Source of the DNA: Candidatus Gastranaerophilales bacterium HUM_12
GTDB lineage: Bacteria; Cyanobacteriota; Vampirovibrionia; Gastranaerophilales; Gastranaerophilaceae
Direction: 5' to 3'
NCBI GenBank assembly: GCA_002102825.1
Contig: DABJ01000029.1
Location: 15,391 to 48,488, forward strand
Length of the DNA: 33,098 nt
The notes beneath the pieces were generated by a model. That model was not told the DNA's origin, searched no databases, and saw only the letters and a list, made by a program, of their open reading frames with translations. The position numbers and the translations under genes are program-made. Position 1 is the first letter of the stretch; the number at the start of each line of letters is the position of its first letter. Shown here piece by piece: positions 1-6,948 of this stretch.

Positions 1-322
1 CTCCGATAAATGCATAACCATCAACATCTTCTTGTTTTAAAACTTCTTCTTCAATCAAAACTCCAATCGCAATGGGCAAATCAAAACTTGTACCATTTTT
101 CTTCAAATCTGCAGGGGCAAGATTTATTACAACTTTTCTTGATGGAAAAGTATAACCAGAATTTTTTATAGCTGATTTTACCCTATCACGAGCTTCATTT
201 ACGGAAGTATCAGGAAGTCCGACAATAGAAATTGCGGGCAATGAATTGACAACATCTGTTTCAACCCAAACCTCATACGCATTTAGCCCGATAACTGTTC
301 CTGTTTTTACTCTATTAACCAC
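1..322 (-). CDS. ComM/YifB-family Mg-chelatase-like AAA+ ATPase, N-terminal part (partial)
   Basis: The gene runs off the left edge, so only about 107 N-terminal residues are visible. Read on the minus strand from a GTG at 322, the protein begins VVNRVKTGTVIGLNAYEV and continues through PAISIVGLPDTSVNEARDRV, NSGYTFPSRKVVINLAPADL and KKNGTSFDLPIAIGVL. This is the conserved N-terminal LonC/ChlI-like domain of the YifB/ComM family. Members are AAA+ helicase-like proteins; ComM promotes branch migration during natural transformation. The Walker motifs would lie outside the window. The GTG start is chosen because the upstream in-frame sequence reaches a stop quickly and the family normally starts at this point. 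It is divergent from the M16-like gene at 409. Family assignment is confident; a role in DNA uptake here is inference. Confidence 0.88.
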   Translation of the reverse strand, partial: MVNRVKTGTVIGLNAYEVWVETDVVNSLPAISIVGLPDTSVNEARDRVKSAIKNSGYTFPSRKVVINLAPADLKKNGTSFDLPIAIGVLIEEEVLKQEDVDGYAFIG

Positions 323-352
323 ATGGCTAGTATATCATGAAATTTTTAGAAT

Positions 353-381
353 TTGTCTTTTATCAAAAATCGTGATAATAT
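353..381 (+). promoter_or_regulatory. Promoter of the M16-like gene
   Basis: TTGTCT (353-358), a 17-nt spacer and TAATAT (376-381) lie upstream of the ATG at 409. The predicted leader is about 20 nt and carries a GAGAG-type ribosome site at about 394-400. Called by eye from consensus only. Confidence 0.5.
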
Positions 382-408
382 TATTAAATACAAGAGAGAG
401 TAACAATA

Positions 409-1623
409 ATGACTAAAACAATTTCTAAATTAAAAAATAATATCGAATATATTTACAAGAAAAATGAAAACACACCAAGAATTGCACTATGTTTAAATTT
501 TTCAATTAACAATCCTGACAAAAGAGCAGGTATCTATTCTTTGATGACAAGATTGCTTTTGCAAGGAACTAAAAACTACAACACCGAAGAATTAGCTAAT
601 GAATTTGAAAAATATGCAATTGATTTTTCCAGTGAATTATTGCCAAACTATTTAAGATTGAGATTTGTTTGTCTAAACGAAGATTTTCCAAAAGCAATTG
701 AATTGATGAATGAAGTCATCACAAATTCAACTTTTGACGAATTTGAAAAAGAAAGAATTAAACTAATAGGTGAAATCTCTGCAGAACTTGATTCGCCACG
801 AGCAGTTGCAATGGACGCTTATGCAAGAGCAACTTTTGGTGACCATTACTATGGAAATTCAACAACGAAAATTTTAGAAAACATAAATGACATTACAAAA
901 GAAGATGTCGTTGAAGCATACAACCAAATTCTAACAGATAGTAAAAAAAGTCTTGCAATAGTAGGTGCTTTAGAGCAAGATTCTATCATGCCGGAAATTG
1001 AAAAAACAATAGAAAAACTTCCACAATCTGTTGATAATCATTTCAATATTGAAAAACCGATACTTAAAGAAACAAAAAAAATTGAAAATATAAAATCAGA
1101 CCTAAATCAAGCTCACATCATCAAAGGTTGGCCGGTAGCAACTCTAGGAGATGAAGATTATCCGGCGATAATTTTGTTAAACATTATTCTTGGAGCTTGT
1201 GGCTTATCCTCAAGATTGTTCCTAGAACTTAGAGACAAAAAAGGATTGGCTTATGTTGTAAGAAGTTCTTGCGAAACATTCAAGAAAGCTGCAAACTTTA
1301 TGATTTACATCGCAACAGAACCTAAAAATATTGAAGTATCTTTAAAAGGTTTTAATGAAGAAATTGAAAAAATTAAAACAATTCCTGTTTCAGAAAAAGA
1401 ACTTGAAGATGCAAAAAACAACCTAATTGGCAAATGTGCATTTATGGAAGAAACCAATATGCAACAAGCTTGCGGTTATGCAAAATATGACATTTTAGGT
1501 CTTGGATTTGAATATTCAGATACACTAAAAGAAAAAGTTAAACAAGTAACATCTGAACAAATCCTAAAATGTGCTCAAAAATATTTCAATGACACTTATG
1601 TTATATCAATTATCAAACCATAA
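409..1623 (+). CDS. M16-family peptidase-like protein lacking the zinc-binding motif
   Basis: A 404-residue protein with the two-domain M16 (pitrilysin/mitochondrial processing peptidase) architecture. The N-terminal domain contains GIYSLMTRLLLQGT at about 41-54, where active members have an HxxEH zinc motif (GxAHFLEHMLFKGT). Here the ligand positions are Ser44, Thr47 and Arg48, so this chain cannot bind catalytic zinc. The C-terminal domain keeps the M16 signature CGLSSRLFLELRDKKGLAYV. Such inactive chains normally pair with a catalytic M16 subunit to form the closed peptidase chamber; none is encoded next to it here. No signal peptide is apparent. It has its own promoter and a GAGAG ribosome site. 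The M16 assignment is secure; the non-catalytic role is inferred from the missing residues. Confidence 0.85.
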   Translation: MTKTISKLKNNIEYIYKKNENTPRIALCLNFSINNPDKRAGIYSLMTRLLLQGTKNYNTEELANEFEKYAIDFSSELLPNYLRLRFVCLNEDFPKAIELMNEVITNSTFDEFEKERIKLIGEISAELDSPRAVAMDAYARATFGDHYYGNSTTKILENINDITKEDVVEAYNQILTDSKKSLAIVGALEQDSIMPEIEKTIEKLPQSVDNHFNIEKPILKETKKIENIKSDLNQAHIIKGWPVATLGDEDYPAIILLNIILGACGLSSRLFLELRDKKGLAYVVRSSCETFKKAANFMIYIATEPKNIEVSLKGFNEEIEKIKTIPVSEKELEDAKNNLIGKCAFMEETNMQQACGYAKYDILGLGFEYSDTLKEKVKQVTSEQILKCAQKYFNDTYVISIIKP

Positions 1624-1685
1624 CTTGTCAGCTAATAGCTTTTTCTTTTCAAATTAAAAATAATTTAATTTGAGAGGATTTTTGC

Positions 1686-2285
1686 GTGAAAAATAAAATT
1701 GTGGGAATTACATACCTTGTTTGCTTTACATTTATTTTAAGTGTACAAATTCCGACATTTTCTCTTGATTGCACAACCCCTCACAACAAGTCTCTCATTG
1801 TTAAGCTTGAACATTCAACTTTTGGTCCAACCCATAAAATTGAACATCTGTTCAAGCAACAACTACCACAGAATGATTCCATAATCTACAACAAAGTTCC
1901 ACGAGGTTTAATTATAAGTATCAAAAGTAAAGTGTTTTTTACTGATGGTGAAGTAGAAATTCTAGAGTCCTCAAAATCAATTCTTCACACATTTGCGCAA
2001 ATCCTAAAAACTATCCCTAATAAGTGCATAATTGAAAGCCACTCCGTAAACGAAAATTTTGAAAACTCATACAGGTACAACTGGGAATTAACCACAATTA
2101 GAGCAGATAAAATTGTTCAATATCTAATTAAAGAAGAAAAACTCAACCCCCAAAAAATTGAAGCAATCGGATTTGGAGAAATCATGCCATTTTTTGACAA
2201 TGTGAATTCAAATGCAAACCTCAACAGGCGCATTGATTTTGTCATAATAAACTACGAAAAAGTAGAGCCACTAATTAAACAATAG
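1686..2285 (+). CDS. OmpA/MotB C-terminal domain protein, exported
   Basis: A 199-residue protein. Residues 1-27 look like a signal peptide (MKNK, then a hydrophobic stretch ending near TFSLDC). The C-terminal two thirds match the OmpA-like peptidoglycan-binding fold: ISIKSKVFFTDGEVEI (first strand), NWELTTIRADKIVQYLI (the NxxLSxxRA-like helix), KIEAIGFGEIMPFFDN and NANLNRRIDFVII (the NRRV/I signature). It probably anchors the envelope non-covalently to peptidoglycan. The start is a GTG at 1686 with GAGAGGA (1672-1678) 8 nt upstream. The last 11 bases overlap the 3' end of the convergent sigma-factor gene, so there is no room for a terminator between them. No transmembrane barrel is present, so this is not a full OmpA. 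Confidence 0.8.
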   Translation: MKNKIVGITYLVCFTFILSVQIPTFSLDCTTPHNKSLIVKLEHSTFGPTHKIEHLFKQQLPQNDSIIYNKVPRGLIISIKSKVFFTDGEVEILESSKSILHTFAQILKTIPNKCIIESHSVNENFENSYRYNWELTTIRADKIVQYLIKEEKLNPQKIEAIGFGEIMPFFDNVNSNANLNRRIDFVIINYEKVEPLIKQ

Positions 2286-3096
2286 CCTTTTGAAGACGAG
2301 AAGTACGATTTTCATTGAGGATATTTTTAAGTTTCATAATTGCTTGAGCATGTAACTGACACACTCTAGATTCAGACATACCCAGAGTTTCGCCAATTTC
2401 TTTCATTGTCATATTTTCTTGATAGTAAAGAACCATCAAAACTCTTTCTCTTTCCGGCAATCTTTGAAGTGCCTTTTGAAGGTCAGTTTTAACATTCTTT
2501 TCTTCCATACGTTCTTGCGGATTTAACTTGTCTGATTCAATAGTATCAATGATTTCCATACTATCTTCTGACCCGCCTCTTTTGTCATAAATAGAAGTAA
2601 CCGTAACATCTTCTGAAATAATTTGGTTAACTTTTTCAACGTCCATATCAAGATAATTTGCGATTTCAGAAGTTGTAGGAATTCTACCCAAATCTTGCTT
2701 TAAAGTTTCAGTAGCTTGTTTGATATCCTTAATCTTCTTTCTTACACTTCTGGGTAAAAAGTCTTGAGCACGAATTTTATCTAAAATTGCGCCACGAATC
2801 CTAATCAAAGCATAAGTTTCAAATCTCGTATTTTTTTGAGGAGAAAATCTTTCAACTGCATTGATAAGTCCCTCAACACCATAACCTGCAATATCTTCAA
2901 CAGAAATAACCGCAGGAAGTGAAACTTTCACACGTCCAACAACATAACGAACGAGATAAATATATTGAACAATTAAAGCATCACGAGAATGCTTATCAGA
3001 TTTATCCGCTAAATATTTTTCCCACAAAGTAGTCAGTTCATCTTCCGATAAACGCTTTATATTATTGTATGAAGAAAAATCAAAACTTTGTTCCAT
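2275..3096 (-). CDS. FliA/WhiG-type RNA polymerase sigma factor
   Basis: A sigma-70 family protein of about 273 residues with regions 2, 3 and 4. Region 2: ALIVQYIYLVRYVVGRV, ISVEDIAGYGVEGLINAVERF and RFETYALIRIRGAILDKIR. Region 3: LGRIPTTSEIANYLDMD. Region 4: LQKALQRLPERERVLMVLYY and MTMKEIGETLGMSESRVCQLH. The opening LWEKYLADKS and the RGAILDKIRAQDFLPRSVR stretch are typical of group 3 factors (FliA, WhiG, SigD) rather than RpoD, since region 1.1 is missing. FliA directs flagellar/chemotaxis genes, but no flagellar genes are visible here and related gut genomes often lack them, so the regulon is unknown. The ATG at 3096 is preferred; a TTG at 3108 would add four residues. A -10-like TATTAT lies about 40 nt upstream on the minus strand. 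Confidence 0.88.
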   Translation of the reverse strand: MEQSFDFSSYNNIKRLSEDELTTLWEKYLADKSDKHSRDALIVQYIYLVRYVVGRVKVSLPAVISVEDIAGYGVEGLINAVERFSPQKNTRFETYALIRIRGAILDKIRAQDFLPRSVRKKIKDIKQATETLKQDLGRIPTTSEIANYLDMDVEKVNQIISEDVTVTSIYDKRGGSEDSMEIIDTIESDKLNPQERMEEKNVKTDLQKALQRLPERERVLMVLYYQENMTMKEIGETLGMSESRVCQLHAQAIMKLKNILNENRTSRLQKAIV

Positions 3097-3302
3097 CAAC
3101 CTACCCAACTCTTATTTCTTACATTTCTATTCTATAATATCCCCAATTTTAAACATCATTTAAAAAGATGAAAACAATATGATTGAACTAAAGTTTTTCT
3201 AATACATGTAGAGTAATCATGGCATGGGTAACAAATGGTAAGAGTGGAATAAGGAGATAAGTTCTTTAAGTTTTTATTGTTCGTTTCGCTATTTGTTATA
3301 CT

Positions 3303-3393
3303 GTCATACTGAGGTCGCACGAGCAAATGTTGAAAGGCTGAGCCGTAGCCGTTTAATGCGAGTGCATTCTCTACTCGTACTACTCAGAATGAC
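3303..3393. repeat. Dispersed intergenic repeat, complete copy with inverted ends
   Basis: The element starts GTCATACTGAG (3303-3313) and ends CTCAGAATGAC (3383-3393); these ends are inverted repeats matching at 10 of 11 positions. Inside is the hairpin GGCTGAGCCGTAGCC. The first 63 bp (3303-3365) recur at 4285-4347 with one mismatch. It looks like a small non-autonomous repeat of the REP/MITE type. Confidence 0.8.
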
Positions 3394-3403
3394 GTTGTGT
3401 GGC

Positions 3404-3436
3404 ACCCTAACCATCTCCTACAAGAGGCGAGGGAAC
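3404..3436. repeat. Degenerate GC-rich intergenic repeat
   Basis: CCCTAACCATCTCCTACAAG followed by AGGCGAGGGAA resembles the CCCTAACCCTCTCCC...GCGAGGGAA-type intergenic repeats dispersed in many bacterial genomes. It is locally GC-richer than its surroundings. The assignment rests on recollection of that pattern and on a single degenerate copy. Confidence 0.35.
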
Positions 3437-3516
3437 TAATCTCAATGTCATTACAAGGTGCTGTAGAGGAGTGACATAACAACCCGCAACACAGGAACTA
3501 TGATGCACTGTACCAT

Positions 3517-4251
3517 TTACCATGGATAATCATCTTGAATTGTCCAGCCATCACGTTGAATTAAAGCTCCACACCACATGCCATTTCCTTGCTTGTTACA
3601 TTGATAATTATATTGTGCAGGTCCATTTTTCAATTGTTCTCGTGATTTTTTTGTAAAAATGCCAGAATTATATTCATCATCATTATACTGATTAAAATGT
3701 ACACCAAGTTCCGGAACAACCATTAAATAAAATGCATCTCGTCCCATTTTATTTGGTGGACTATTATATCCGTTCAAGTCAATCAACATACCAATTCTAT
3801 TAGTAAATGATAAGTCCTTTGGTACAAATATTTGAACCCCAGAAAGTAAGGTGTACGAATAACCGCCAACTGCAATTACAGACAATGCTTGTTCCTTTCT
3901 TTTTCCATCTGGATATAAAAATGAGATTTTTCCCCCATTTAATTGTTTTGTTGTCAATTTTAAATATGGCAAAAGGTATTTATCAAAATTTTCAAGAGTT
4001 GTACTCCCTGTAAAATCTAAATCCCCATTTTCCTCCTCTGCCAACTTCAATGCATTTGCAATTATAGAATAAGTTGCTTTCAATCTGGTTGCAGTTTCTC
4101 GTTTTTGATAGCGAGTAATTAATGACGGAATTGTAATCGCCGCAACAATTCCAATAATTCCAAGAGTGATTAATACCTCCGCTAAAGTAAATGCAAGTTT
4201 CTTTTTTAAGTCTATAGTTTGATAAGCGGATAAATCTATAAGTAGTTTCAT
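3517..4251 (-). CDS. Type IV prepilin-like (type II secretion/pseudopilin) protein
   Basis: A protein of about 244 residues. The N-terminus has a short basic leader (MKLLIDLSAYQTIDLKKKLA) followed by FTLAEVLITLGIIGIVAAIT, the class III signal peptide processed by prepilin peptidase PilD before the Phe; Glu+5 is present. The hydrophobic helix then runs into an amphipathic helix rich in Lys/Glu (RYQKRETATRLKATYSIIAN). The C-terminal globular part ends in a Cys-bearing region (YQCNKQGNGMWCGALI, then DGWTIQDDYPW) that could form a disulfide. The start at 4251 has AAGGGAA just upstream. The frame stays open to 4431, but that extension is mostly a dispersed repeat and is rejected as protein. No pilus assembly genes are adjacent. 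The protein is assembled into, or associated with, a pilus or pseudopilus. Confidence 0.85.
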   Translation of the reverse strand: MKLLIDLSAYQTIDLKKKLAFTLAEVLITLGIIGIVAAITIPSLITRYQKRETATRLKATYSIIANALKLAEEENGDLDFTGSTTLENFDKYLLPYLKLTTKQLNGGKISFLYPDGKRKEQALSVIAVGGYSYTLLSGVQIFVPKDLSFTNRIGMLIDLNGYNSPPNKMGRDAFYLMVVPELGVHFNQYNDDEYNSGIFTKKSREQLKNGPAQYNYQCNKQGNGMWCGALIQRDGWTIQDDYPW

Positions 4252-4284
4252 ATTATTTCCCTTTTTAATCATTGTTCTATTTTC

Positions 4285-4347
4285 GTCATACTGAGGTCGA
4301 ACGAGCAAATGTTGAAAGGCTGAGCCGTAGCCGTTTAATGCGAGTGC
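4285..4347. repeat. Dispersed intergenic repeat, second copy in the prepilin 5' region
   Basis: Matches 3303-3365 at 62 of 63 positions, differing at 3318 (C) versus 4300 (A). The right part of the first copy, including its inverted end, is absent and replaced by GAACCGAAGTATCTCATAAC. It lies 34 bp upstream of the prepilin start, so it would be transcribed in that gene's leader if the promoter is further upstream. Confidence 0.85.
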
Positions 4348-4440
4348 GAACCGAAGTATCTCATAACTTTTTTCTATTTTATGTAAGAACTTTTTCAACA
4401 TTTTATATCTTTCATTATCATTTTTATTCACCCATTAGTT

Positions 4441-4480
4441 ACTATGACTAACTAGCAGTAAACTACTAGTTAGTCATAGT
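4441..4480. promoter_or_regulatory. Perfect 15-bp inverted repeat between divergent prepilin and xre genes
   Basis: ACTATGACTAACTAG (4441-4455) and CTAGTTAGTCATAGT (4466-4480) are exact inverted copies separated by 10 nt. A second, overlapping inverted pair, TAAACTA and TAGTTTA, shares its right arm. It ends 8 bp upstream of the xre -35 region. There is no T-tract on either side, so an operator is more likely than a terminator. Confidence 0.65.
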
Positions 4481-4488
4481 TTAATCTC

Positions 4489-4517
4489 TTAATTAAATCA
4501 TGTCAAGTCGATATAAT
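4489..4517 (+). promoter_or_regulatory. xre promoter, predicted leaderless
   Basis: TTAATT (4489-4494), 17-nt spacer, TATAAT (4512-4517). The -10 ends 6 nt before the ATG at 4524, so transcription should start at or next to the A of the start codon. No Shine-Dalgarno is present. Confidence 0.55.
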
Positions 4518-4523
4518 TAATCT

Positions 4524-4742
4524 ATGAAAGATGAACGCAACAAAATCTTTGCAAAAAATCTTAAAGCAGAAAGATATAGAACAGGAATTACTCAAGCCGA
4601 ACTTGCGGAATATGTCGATGTCAGCGAAAGCACTATTTCCCTTTTAGAACGAGGGTTACAGACTCCATCAATATTTTTAGTTTACGATATTTCAAAAGTC
4701 CTGAATGTCGATATTAATGATTTGTTGAAAAATATTTCATAA
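4524..4742 (+). CDS. Small XRE-family HTH transcriptional regulator
   Basis: A 72-residue protein consisting almost only of a Cro/C1-type helix-turn-helix: FAKNLKAERYRTGITQAELA, then VDVSESTISLLERGLQTPS, then VYDISKVLNVDINDLL. The recognition helix is around SESTISLLERG. It probably binds DNA as a dimer. The perfect palindrome at 4441-4480, just upstream of its own promoter and in front of the divergent prepilin gene, is the obvious candidate operator, so autoregulation and prepilin control are plausible inferences. It could also be the antitoxin-like half of a system, but no partner is adjacent; the next gene, 74 bp downstream, is a kinase. Confidence 0.85.
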   Translation: MKDERNKIFAKNLKAERYRTGITQAELAEYVDVSESTISLLERGLQTPSIFLVYDISKVLNVDINDLLKNIS

Positions 4743-4816
4743 ATAAAATTTATACTAGCAAAAAACTTTTTTCTCATGTATTATATTGTTCATACTCAAT
4801 AAAACATGGAAAGAAT

Positions 4817-5674
4817 ATGCAATTGTTAATAGATAAAGAATTAAATTCTACGGACAAAATATTCAAGCCCGACTTCAATTCAAAATCCGGACGAGAATTA
4901 CTGGCGTTTTACCTGCAAACTAAATTCAGACAAATATTTTTGTATGACAAAAAACAAGAAGTACCAATTATTAATTTGATCAATGGTGATTTCATCACAA
5001 GATTTTGCAGGCGTTTGATTAACAAACCTACAAAACACCTGCTAATTGGTATTACAGGGGAATCTGCTTCCGGCAAATCAACTATCTGTCGTGAAATCAA
5101 GAATGTAATTGAACAATTCTCCATGCCGGTAACTGTTTTGAGTACAGACAATTACTTTAATGATATTTCTGCTTTGATTAATAAATATGGTTCTTTTGAC
5201 AATTTACGAGATAACGGCTATGACGTTGATGCCCCAACAAGTTTTCAATTAGATACTTTAAGATCCGACCTTGAAGATTTGGCTGACGGAATTGATGTTA
5301 AAGCACCAATGTATCTTCCTAACGGTACAGGTGTTTCAATGCCAAAAGCTCTTGATGTTCCTTCACAAAAAATCATAGTTGTTGAGGGTATAGCAACTAT
5401 GTATGAAAATGTAAAAGACGTTTTTGATATAAAAATATATGTAGAAACAGAAAACGAACTAAGAAAAAATCGTTTTATGAGCCGAGCAATAGAAGAACGA
5501 AACCAAAGCGAAGAAAACGCAATGAAACATTGGCACTACATTGCAGATGCAGGAGAAAAATACGTTAAACCTTTCCGTAAAGAAGCTGATTTAGTTCTCA
5601 ACGGGAATTCTGACCTTGGCTATTTTGCTCAAATTTTGGAATACATCTACACCATTACAAATAATTTTCAATAG
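4817..5674 (+). CDS. P-loop kinase of the phosphoribulokinase/uridine kinase family
   Basis: A 285-residue protein. An N-terminal segment of about 70 residues of unknown role precedes the kinase core. Walker A is GITGESASGKSTICREI at about 78-94, followed by TVLSTDNYFND, the substrate-binding segment with the conserved Asp-x-Tyr/Phe of uridine kinases. Next come NGYDVDAPTSFQL (compare the family's FDHPxAFD) and IIVVEGIATMYENVKDVFDI, the VVEGI/L strand. A lid-like region RKNRFMSRAIEERNQSEENA contains the family's R...R..R pattern. Uridine kinases phosphorylate uridine/cytidine in pyrimidine salvage. The extended N-terminus and divergence leave the substrate open (nucleoside, pantothenate or sugar phosphate). 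GGAAAGA serves as ribosome site before ATG 4817. Confidence 0.75.
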   Translation: MQLLIDKELNSTDKIFKPDFNSKSGRELLAFYLQTKFRQIFLYDKKQEVPIINLINGDFITRFCRRLINKPTKHLLIGITGESASGKSTICREIKNVIEQFSMPVTVLSTDNYFNDISALINKYGSFDNLRDNGYDVDAPTSFQLDTLRSDLEDLADGIDVKAPMYLPNGTGVSMPKALDVPSQKIIVVEGIATMYENVKDVFDIKIYVETENELRKNRFMSRAIEERNQSEENAMKHWHYIADAGEKYVKPFRKEADLVLNGNSDLGYFAQILEYIYTITNNFQ

Positions 5675-5731
5675 TATGTAATTCGTCTTGTTTTTCAAAT
5701 AATAATATTTGTAAATAAGTACGATTAAGTA

Positions 5732-5760
5732 TTCATTTTTGTAACGAAAAAAGATATAAT
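5732..5760 (+). promoter_or_regulatory. Possible promoter for the 5815 gene
   Basis: A good TATAAT at 5755-5760 with a weak -35 (TTCATT, 5732-5737) at 17-nt spacing. It would give a leader of about 48 nt before the TTG start at 5815. Confidence 0.35.
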
Positions 5761-5814
5761 CTTTACAAGAAAACATGTTTATTCTAAATATAGGTTATAA
5801 AAGGGAACGAGAAA

Positions 5815-6456
5815 TTGCTAAATAATTTTGAAAGTTTTGATAATTCAGAAACCGCAACTAAAAAAGATATAGTTATCCAAGAAAGAGTTGAGCTTATTTC
5901 TTCCCACATGTATAAGCAGTTTTTAGATTATCAACATTCTACAGTTAACACTAACGATATTTTTTCACGAATGATTGATTGCTTGGATTTGGTAGCTAAC
6001 AATTTGAAACAGTCATTTTCTTCACGTGGAGTTACGACTCAAAATATCTATGTAGAATCTGATTCCCTAAAATCCGTTGCAGTTATAAATATTTTATGGC
6101 ACAAAATGAGTTTCACAACTCGTTGCAACTTCCAACCGCAAGCCTTATTTAGAGAAGATGGACGACACATTTTTTCAAACAGAATAATGGCTGTTAGTGG
6201 AAATTATCACGACATCATAAAAGATGCCAAAGATAGAGAAGAAGAAGTTGTTAAGCTTTTAGAAAACGAAATTGCATCATTATATGTTCCTGCAGATGCA
6301 AATCAAAAGTGTATTTTCAAAATTAAGCATACCGGACAAGAGTTTATGCTAAATCAAATTGATGCTCCACGTGAGGTTGTGCTTAAAGTTGTAGAAGCTG
6401 TTTGTGGTGGCGGTTTGTACCACCAAGACGGTTCATTAAGAAGTTTTATCGTTTAA
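5815..6456 (+). CDS. Conserved-looking hypothetical protein, 213 residues
   Basis: I do not recognise this protein. It is predicted soluble: no signal peptide or membrane segment. Residues 14-75 look helical (IVIQERVELISSHMYKQFLD, later MIDCLDLVANNLKQSF). The middle has beta-like segments (SVAVINILWHKMSFTTRCNF). The C-terminal part contains FKIKHTGQEFMLNQIDAPRE and the glycine-rich VCGGGLYHQDGSLRSF. It starts with TTG at 5815, supported by AAGGGAA (5801-5807) at good spacing; the next in-frame ATG is 31 codons later and has no better site. It sits 140 bp after the kinase gene with its own possible promoter. Codon use matches its neighbours. Confidence 0.6.
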   Translation: MLNNFESFDNSETATKKDIVIQERVELISSHMYKQFLDYQHSTVNTNDIFSRMIDCLDLVANNLKQSFSSRGVTTQNIYVESDSLKSVAVINILWHKMSFTTRCNFQPQALFREDGRHIFSNRIMAVSGNYHDIIKDAKDREEEVVKLLENEIASLYVPADANQKCIFKIKHTGQEFMLNQIDAPREVVLKVVEAVCGGGLYHQDGSLRSFIV

Positions 6457-6466
6457 ATTTGAATTA

Positions 6467-6497
6467 TTGACTGGGTGATTAATATAATTAGTATATT
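6467..6497 (+). promoter_or_regulatory. Possible promoter for the 6521 gene
   Basis: TTGACT (6467-6472) is a strong -35; TAGTAT (6489-6494, spacing 16) or TATATT (6492-6497, spacing 19) could be the -10. A start about 15-20 nt before ATG 6521 leaves room for the AGGTGAT ribosome site. Confidence 0.4.
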
Positions 6498-6520
6498 AAT
6501 AGGGTTATTAGGTGATATTT

Positions 6521-6763
6521 ATGAAGATGTTAGAGAAACTTAAAGAATATGAAAATCAATATGTTTTTATGAGATGGGCTACAGGCGGAGAATACGGAAA
6601 ACTAATGTTTGTAGGAGAGGATTTTGTGGAATTCAATATTATAGATATTGATACAATGTCATACAAAGAAACCATGGTGATTTATTCCCCATTGATTTTA
6701 GAAGTTGCAATCGGAGGTGCCGACATTGCACGAATAGTCGCCGAATTATCACTAAAATCGTAG
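6521..6763 (+). CDS. Small predicted beta-rich protein, 80 residues
   Basis: I do not recognise a named family. The ATG at 6521 is preferred over an in-frame GTG at 6512 because AGGTGAT (6510-6516) is spaced correctly for it. After a short helix (MKMLEKLKEYENQ) the sequence alternates in a beta pattern: YVFMRWATGGEYGKLMFVGE, DFVEFNIIDIDTM, YKETMVIYSPLILEVAIGG, then a short helix ADIARIVAELSL. The length and the order (strand, glycine turn, GKL, VGxDFVEF, later I/V-rich strands) resemble small SH3/Sm-like barrels that bind nucleic acid or anchor to larger complexes. That is only a fold guess. No cysteines and no membrane segment are present. Confidence 0.6.
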   Translation: MKMLEKLKEYENQYVFMRWATGGEYGKLMFVGEDFVEFNIIDIDTMSYKETMVIYSPLILEVAIGGADIARIVAELSLKS

Positions 6764-6787
6764 AGTATTAGTGATTATCAGAACAAT

Positions 6788-6827
6788 GGATTATCACGTC
6801 GCTCCGTATAGTAAATGATGCACGGAG
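6788..6827. repeat. Degenerate REP-like element with hairpin
   Basis: GGATTATCACGTCGCTCCGT (6788-6807) is followed by CTCCGT/ACGGAG arms (6802-6807 and 6822-6827). A related GGATTGTTACGTCACTCCGT lies at 30335-30354 inside the phage-derived block: 17 of 20 positions agree. This is the pattern of a dispersed palindromic repeat. Confidence 0.5.
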
Positions 6828-6919
6828 GTCAATAATTCTCCACGTAATGGCATAATATATAAAAAGGAACCACTTATAGACTTATTCAGCTATTAACTTG
6901 ATTTTCTCCCATTTTAGTC

Positions 6920-6948
6920 AAAAAAAAAGTCACAACTTTTTGCGACTT
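6920..6948 (-). terminator. Rho-independent terminator of the candidate sRNA
   Basis: On the minus strand AAGTCGCAA (6948-6940) pairs with TTGTGACTT (6935-6927), nine pairs including one G-T, around a 4-nt loop. A run of T continues to 6920. The plus strand has no T-tract after the stem, so it terminates leftward transcription only. Confidence 0.8.

Larger units (their letters stand above)
3109..3516. other. 408-bp intergenic region made largely of dispersed repeat sequence
   Basis: Between the sigma-factor and prepilin genes there is no supportable coding sequence. It holds the sigma-factor promoter region (3120-3150), a 91-bp palindrome-ended repeat (3303-3393) and a degenerate CCCTAACC...GCGAGGGAA-type element (about 3404-3436). 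An inverted pair ATGTCA (about 3445-3450) and TGACAT (about 3472-3477) also lies here. Confidence 0.5.

Noticed and set aside
3225..3266. Tiny 13-codon frame MAWVTNGKSGIRR upstream of the first repeat.
   Set aside because: No ribosome site in front and no supporting context.
3807..4013. 68-codon frame on + opposite the prepilin gene.
   Set aside because: Antisense shadow of the prepilin coding region without ribosome site.
4252..4431. In-frame 60-codon N-terminal extension of the prepilin.
   Set aside because: Prepilin leaders are short; most of the extension is the dispersed 63-bp repeat, and a good ribosome site precedes the ATG at 4251.
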